Positions 57,684 to 64,000 of a DNA stretch of 64,000 bases are shown here, piece after piece (position 1 is the stretch's first letter; each line of letters opens with the position of its first letter). The stretch covers positions 37,873,115 to 37,937,114 of the forward strand of contig NC_045138.2 in NCBI RefSeq assembly GCF_008831285.2, in the 5' to 3' direction. This stretch comes from Nymphaea colorata (taxonomy: Eukaryota; Streptophyta; Magnoliopsida; Nymphaeales; Nymphaeaceae). The translations under genes were made by a program, and so were the position numbers. Below the pieces are notes generated by a model. It saw only the letters and a list, made by a program, of their open reading frames with translations, ran no database searches and had not been told where the DNA came from.

Positions 57684-60600
57684 TTAGACACTTTTAGGCT
57701 CAGATGCCACAGATTTATCATTCGCGCTGCTTTCAGCAAAGCCAAAAACCTAAACGCACAAAAAGGACCTTCTATCCAATACTCGTAATAACATTTGGAA
57801 GCAGAAAACACATTATCAGAGACATATTGTTTAGTCAAAGCATGTACCTCGTTTGTCTCTGATCCAGTAGCAATGTAACCATCAGAAACCGATAATCCAA
57901 CAAAATTCTGGAGAAAAGACATAAACTAGTTCAGCCAAACACAACGGGGATACAACTAGAAAATAAAAAAGTATGAGATGTCACTTAAACAAAATTAGCA
58001 TATTCCAAATATCAAGATAAATATGCTAAGAAACTAATGAAAATGAAGACAAAATATCCTGATATTTGAAAATATAGCCAAATGAACCATTGTAACAACA
58101 TATTGATAATTTTGAAAGAATTTTCAAAAAATATTTCTTGATATATTCAAACAATTTTGGTTTATCATTTTAATAATATCTTGAATTCTCGTTTACTTTT
58201 ATAAGGAAAACAGAAAAAAAAAGTCCATAATTTCATCATTTTCCTTATTATTTATACATCTTTAAATTTTCCAAATCAAGCAAACCGTTTGATTAATGCC
58301 CAAGAAAAACCTTGGAAACTAACACCCAAGAACTGTATTTGTGAGTTGCGACTATACATGGGACATATATGATATATCCTAGAACAAACTTATGTGAAGC
58401 ACCATTTATGTAATGAGTATACTGAATCATATGCATTCATTCACAAAACCAGGAATAGATCTGTCCCCATTGCTGTAAAAGACACATGTACAGCCCAGTA
58501 CATATCATACCATCCTCTTGACGATACGGTAGAGGGCTAAATACAGGTTCATATATTTTTATATTTTTTAAATCAATTTAAAACTTCTTAAATTATTTTT
58601 AGGTTCAAAAAATATAAATATAGGTCCATAACGGCTGATGTGCTGTACTGGTGAGCAAACTGATATGGCGACAATAGCATTATTCAAGACACCATCTCTC
58701 TTCTCTCAACCTACCTGTTCAAAATAAACTTGGGTTCAACATTAACTATTCTCTCAAGTCTCAATAACTACTTTGTTAATAATACTTTTAATATACTTTC
58801 TGGTTTCTAAATTTGTAAAACTATAATGCACTAGAGGAATTAATGGTGTTTAATACAGATTTAAATAAGAACAAGTCTTAGGCAAACTAGGACTTTCAGT
58901 ATCTACCATTATTTCCAAGAAAAAAAAAACAATAAGAGTCAGTGGATAAGTACTGGTGCAGAAAGAAGAAGAATTAATTAAATCTAACAGTAAAACAGGC
59001 TCAAGCAGCCATTACAGTGGTATACTCAGTCCACCAATGAAAAAGATGAGAATAGCAAATGAATACTTCTAAATATAATTGTTAAAAAGAAAACTTCCAA
59101 AAGAAGTTCCAGAACTAGATATCATTTCCATTCAAGATTTCATTTTCATGCTTTTCCACAGAATACAAACCTTTGTGTTGACGTTAGAAGACAATCGACT
59201 AGGCAAACCTTAATACAATGCTTCAAAAATTTGATACTTGGAGAATGCCATGTTTGGAGATGCACTATTAAAAATTGTTGATATAAAGCAATCACGTAAT
59301 CAGACATACAACCTTCAGGTTTGTGTGGCCAGTGAATGTCCGAATAGGACTATCCAGCAGCTTTGATGAGCTTGAAGATAAATCCCATAGCTTAAGGGTG
59401 TTATCAGTTGATGCTGACACAAGGGTTGTTGGATCTATGAATTTGATGTAACTGACGGTCTTTGTGTGACTCGTTAATGTGCACCAAGGTGCTCTTGTGT
59501 TTCTGAGATCATAGATATAGATCTTATGATCTGCTGACCCCATTGCAATTGTGCGTGCAGAATCAGGAGGAAACTGAACACAGCACACATTAGCCTTCGT
59601 TCTAATTGTGCCAATGCTTCCACCCTGCAACAACCCCACACGTAAGAGAAATAACTAATCAAATTTCTATGACAAAATGGCATTGTAACAGTAATTTACA
59701 TGACTGTAGTACGCTTAGTTTCAAAGCTGATATCCACCAAGTGCAAGAATAGAATTGCCTGATTGATATTCCAGAGCTTAACAGCACCATCATCACTTCC
59801 GCTAGCCAACCTTGTAGGATCTGCTTGTGAAAAGTCAACAGACCAAACACGTCTCTCATGCTCCCTCAAGTCCACGAAGGCCTCACCTCTTGTAGCATCC
59901 CAAACCTAAATCGGGATAAGAAAAAAGAAAATTTATTCAATATTCAAGAATGAAACCACTTAATTGCAGTCAACTAAGAGAAAAACCAACATACCTGCAC
60001 AACTCCTTCAAAGTCACTGGAGGCTATTTGATTTTTTATGTAACTATTCCAGCAAATGCTGCTAAGCTTGGAACTACTAGTCATTTCAATCACGGGGTAA
60101 TGTATGTCAAGGTTTCCATTAAGAATCATATTACACTCAAATACTTTAATTTTGCGATTAACACCAGCTGTTGCAAAAAATTCTTTATCCCGGTCAAAAC
60201 CCAGACAGCACACCAAATTTGAAGCATTCAACAAGTCCCTTTGTTTTAAGTCTCCCCGCACTTTTAACTTGCTGTATGAAAGGTATTTACACAAGCCCTC
60301 AAGAAATGGTCCTACCCATCCACTTCTTTTTGCACCGTCCTGGCATTCTTTGGCATTCAAGTTATCAGTGGAACTGAAGTTACTTCTTTCTGTTCTCATA
60401 TTTAATCTTCCAGAAATGTTCTGTGCAGGTGAACTTGTGTTCTGTATTTTGGGTGGTGGCTTGATCTGCTTGCACCTTGTAGAAAAGTAAGCAGATTCTA
60501 GCCTTCTGAAGTTTCTCATGACTCGAGAACTTTTAGTCATAAGATTGTCGGGATTGCCCGTATTCGCAGCCAACTTAAAATCCTCATCAGTGGGTTTAAA

Positions 60601-63593
60601 ACGCTTACTAGAATGCAAGCTCATTGAATCTTCTCTGTGAATGGGAAACGGCAAATTTTCTAGCTTCTCCGCACCAAAATTCAGGTTCTTATCCACTTCT
60701 ATGTAGGAGCTTCCCTTTTTTTTTAGCTCAGACTGCTGACTTGTTACTTCCTCAATATCAGAGGATAAGCAACTCACAATCTCATGCAACCTACTGGAAG
60801 CATCTTGCTTTCTCTGGTGCATCTGCAAAAGAACCTCCAAGAGTAATTCTTGTTCTTCTATTTCTTCCTTAATCTTTATAGCTGCTTCCCGCTCCTCAAC
60901 ATTATCAGTCGGTTCATGAAGGAACTCACTCCGCAGCACTTCACTGCAAATATCATATAGTCCAGGAAAAATTCAAATCTAAGCTCACAGTTCTCCTCTA
61001 GCTATCAAAACATAGAATACCATAAGAATGGAAATCAAACAGTTCTTTTACAAGAAGATTTGAATTTGCAATAAAAGTCATGTCAAAATGCAAAAGCAGT
61101 GAAATCACAGCAGTAAACTGTGGACAACCAGAACCTCATCCACCTGATTGATGAGCTGATCTGAAGTCCTTCAATAAGATCTAGAGTTCAATGTCCAGGA
61201 TGCATCTCTTGGTATAATTAGGTAGGGATATGCCTAACCACAGTTTGCAATCAGGACAAGCAGGCAACAATTTGATGTCCTCTGACTAGTTGGCATACTA
61301 ACTTTCCAACAGACTCATACAACATAACTACAAAATACCAGTCATGGTTCACAAATCCCCTTGGTGAACATCACTCGAAAAAGTGAGGGTTTAAACATAG
61401 CCTTAAATATTATCAGTTTTAAGAATTGACAAACTAAGCAACAGGGTGATCCAGCAGAAAATCAATTTAATGGTGAAATCATTACAATGGCCAGCAGACG
61501 TGATAATAATCTGGATGTCTCAAATCCATTTAAAGGTGCTTCATTATCAAGGTCCAAAATTTACTGAGACAATCCAAACATCTTTCAAAATGATTGGGGA
61601 GAATTTTTGTTTCATAGAAACTTTACTAAATAACAAACAGAGGTCTCTTGTCATCCAGAAGAAACAGAAACTAGAAGCAAAAAGAAATTAATTTTTTTCT
61701 CTGGTGCTTCTAGCATCTTGGATTTAACAATATATCTATCAGATCCTTTTCCAAGTAACTAGATACATCGCCTCCATTTTTCATCCACACAAAAGTGAGA
61801 AATGGTCTAAAAATAGGATATCGTGTGATTGATTAATTGATTGTTTTTGTGTGTGCGTGAGAGAGAGAGAGAGAGAGAATCACTAGGGACTGTTTGGAGG
61901 AAACCATGCTAGAAATAAATGGTATGCTAAGCAGTCAAATCCAAGCAGAAACCAGGCAAACACCATATATTGTGGACCTATCCTGGTGGCAGATATTCAT
62001 TGACAGGAAGCTACCCTTTCGAATAGCACCATAATTACCCCCACTCACTATTGCATTCTTGACAAGGTACTAGGAAATCATCACATACTCATTCAATCGC
62101 CACAAGAAGACAAACGTTTCATCTTTTACTTCTTTGGAAGTAAGTTCAAGAATACATGTCCTAACACATACAAAACATTGATCAGGCTCTCCTTTAAAGG
62201 CAGCTGTGACCTCATATCCTTGTAAATCTTTGAAATTTGTTAAATTGCGTGAGAGATCTGGCCTTGAAGGAAAGAACTAGAACCAAAATTATATGACGTG
62301 CTGAAGTCATGGAAGCATACCTCATTTTTGGTCGTGTATTAGGTTGTGGATGCAATAACCACAAACAAAATGATGCTTCCTTGGGCCATTTCAACAACAG
62401 CTGAGGCGGCAAAACACGGTGGCGAAGGTTGGACATTGTCCTCAGCTTTTCCTCCTCCGAACTGAATGTGGAGAATAACTAATAAACATACACAAAAGAG
62501 AACACCAGTTAACTATAAACTAGGAATAACCAACATGTTTGAAGAATTATGAATTGCCCACAGGTGTAACCGACTTTAAACTACAAATATCTAACATTTT
62601 GAAGAATTTGAACTGCATACAGGAATCAAACAAGCACCTTAAAAGGCATTACACTCAACTTGGAATAACCATTCTGAAAAATGAAACGAACCATACCTCA
62701 AATAAGAGAACACCAAGGCGGTAAATGTCTGATGCAAATGTGCTTGGGCTGCCAGAGGACTCCTCTGGACTTGTGTACCAACCAACCTCCATGAACAAAA
62801 TCTGTTTCAAAGGCGTTCTCTTTAATCTCTTCTGTTCATTGTCCTCAATGGTTTCAATTACAAGTGTTTCTTTAGTCTCTTCTGCTGAAGACAAAAGTGT
62901 CCCATATGCAGATGTTGACCCTAAGCAACTTGCAGTTTCCACATCAGACCGAGAAGCACCACCATCGTCATTTCTTTCTGAACCTCTAGGGTATGAGAGT
63001 GTGGCAGAGATTGCCAATTTTGACCCTTCATTAGCAGATAGGCTTCTTTGCCGAGATAACCCACAAGAAGGAGATGAGGTGCTACGGTCACCCACCCCAC
63101 GTTCATCCACCAACTTCACTGCCTCCTGATTCAAATCAGACCTTGAACTTGAACAAGACGCAGATTCGATGAAAGAAACACGATTAAATGAAGACATAAC
63201 AAAGCAGGAGGGCCTAATGTTGTGGACCACAACTCCTTGAGAGTGAGCAGCATTCACAATCTCTACAATCTGACTGAATATGTGCAGACACTCCAAAAGC
63301 TCAACAGATCGATTCGAGTTGTCCAACCATTGGCGCAAGCTGATATCACCAGGTTCCAGGGCACCCATTGCCTCATTTCCAGATACGCAGGATGAACCAA
63401 TCTGATTATCTAAATTGGCAGTCCAAAGAGCCTCAAAACCTTTCTCCTCGACCTGCACCGGCAATCTCTGGCCTGACTGCAGAGTTGGCAAGCCGCCATG
63501 AACACCACGGATATTGCTGGAAACAACAGAAGGATTCAAGTCCGCTCCTCTAGAACCAGATCTTTGCCACAAGAACCCTTCGGAACTCTCCAT
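57684..63593 (-). CDS. SPA-family protein (SUPPRESSOR OF PHYA-105; SPA3/SPA4 type)
   Basis: SPA proteins join COP1 in a nuclear CUL4-linked E3 ligase that degrades light-signalling transcription factors in darkness. Exons: 63593-62697, 62478-62321, 60943-59995, 59905-59759, 59624-59313, 57907-57848 and 57749-57684. Phases close to 862 aa. N-terminal kinase-like part: [38 protein letters not shown] (HNIRPS at about 124-129 replaces HRDLKP, so catalysis is unlikely), [21 protein letters not shown]. Then [20 protein letters not shown], a coiled coil ([20 protein letters not shown]), and WD40 repeats with [64 protein letters not shown]. Intron 4 begins with GC (59758). After SETNE the last 21 residues ([12 protein letters not shown]...) do not match the final WD40 blade of SPA proteins. 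Confidence 0.9.
57908..59312 (-). other. Fifth intron of the SPA gene (~1.4 kb)
   Basis: AT-rich and non-coding. 58530-58640 has an ATATTTTTTAAATCAATTTAAAAC-like stretch, broken here into TTTTTTAAATCAATTT and neighbours, that may be a remnant of an AT-rich MITE. No exon seen. Confidence 0.5.
60944..62320 (-). other. Second coding intron of the SPA gene (~1.4 kb)
   Basis: AT-rich, no exon supported. Contains a (GA)n tract at about 61858-61879. A 81-codon plus-strand ORF at 61446-61691 has no family features. Confidence 0.6.
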
Positions 63594-63689
63594 TCAGATA
63601 TCTATGACAAAACATCCTTCTCCACTACGCCAAGGCCATGAAAAAACGCAAAGGTGATGCCGTGTTCTCCAATATCCATCCAAACCCAT
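63594..63689 (-). CDS. 31-codon upstream ORF in the SPA leader
   Basis: ATG at 63689, stop TGA at 63596-63594, directly adjacent to the main ATG at 63593 with no intervening base. A second tiny uORF (ATGATGGAGAACTAG) lies farther upstream. Position suggests translational control of the SPA start by reinitiation or blocking. Peptide conservation is unknown, so function is inference. It depends on this segment being in the mature leader, which the splice sites at 63840/63747 allow. Confidence 0.5.
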   Translation of the reverse strand: MGLDGYWRTRHHLCVFSWPWRSGEGCFVIDI

Positions 63690-63747
63690 CTCCGAACAAT
63701 TGTACTGTTACCAGTCGAAGGGCAACCTAGTTCTCCATCATCTGTTT

Positions 63748-63955
63748 CTGCATGTAACTTAGTCAAATTAAATCTCAAGATAAAGAACTCAAAACAACAT
63801 AAAGACTATCATAACTTGCCCGTCTGAAAGCAAACTTACCTGTAATTACAGCTCAAAGGGGAGAAAAAAAGCTGAGAAGAAAAGTTCCATTTACCTTAAA
63901 CTGCAAGGTTACCGTCTTTTCCAAATATCGATTCCCTCCCACAAAGAGTCGTTAC
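63748..63955 (-). other. Leader exon 1 and 92-bp leader intron of the SPA gene
   Basis: A donor at 63840/63839 (TTACAG|GTAAGT) and an acceptor at 63748 (TTACATGCAG) delimit a 92-bp intron. Leader exon 1 extends from about 63955 to 63840 and contains a CT-rich stretch. The exact start site is not visible. Confidence 0.45.
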
Positions 63956-64000
63956 TAGCCAATCCCAATTCTACCTATCCGTCTACTTTTAAAATGGCGG

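Overview
The window is nuclear DNA from a flowering plant. The evidence is five intron-bearing, plant-type protein genes, a plant-type U6 snRNA gene with a USE/TATA promoter layout, long 5'-UTR introns, AT-rich intergenic DNA full of microsatellites, and short non-autonomous transposons. I cannot name the lineage from sequence alone.

Layout. 1-7.2 kb is gene-poor: two diverged copies of a ~0.57 kb direct repeat (1-583 and 5935-6494) bracket a decayed phosphofructokinase exon pair, a purine-only mosaic tandem array, and a small U6-derived Pol III unit. 7.3-14.6 kb holds a proton-pump-interactor (PPI1-type) gene on + with a 3.4 kb leader intron. 14.6-20 kb is intergenic with a clean 187-bp hAT-like MITE. 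20.4-24.8 kb holds a plant Raf-like (HT1-related) protein kinase on +, with the 3' end of an RTE-type LINE in its first coding intron. 26.2-27.3 kb is a duplicated tRNA-like/U6 block with one complete U6 gene and one U6 3' remnant. 28.9-32.5 kb holds a GT14 beta-glucuronosyltransferase (GlcAT14 type) on -. 33-42.9 kb is repeat-rich and gene-free. 42.9-44.3 kb holds a DUF506 (PDDEXK-like) gene on - with a clear TATA box. 44.4-57.6 kb is again gene-free, with tandem duplications, AT microsatellites and MITE fragments. 57.7-63.9 kb holds a SPA (SUPPRESSOR OF PHYA-105) family gene on -, with a leader intron, an upstream ORF that abuts the start codon, a GC-AG intron, and no recognisable final WD40 blade.

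The genes are separate transcription units with unrelated roles: H+-ATPase regulation, kinase signalling, arabinogalactan glycosylation, an uncharacterised nuclease-fold family, and light-signalling ubiquitin ligase control. I see no gene cluster. The most unusual signals are the U6 relatives: a full U6 with a weakened TATA, a truncated U6 5' end with an intact Pol III promoter and terminator fused to unrelated sequence, and a separate 3' half that begins at almost the same U6 nucleotide where the 5' fragment stops.
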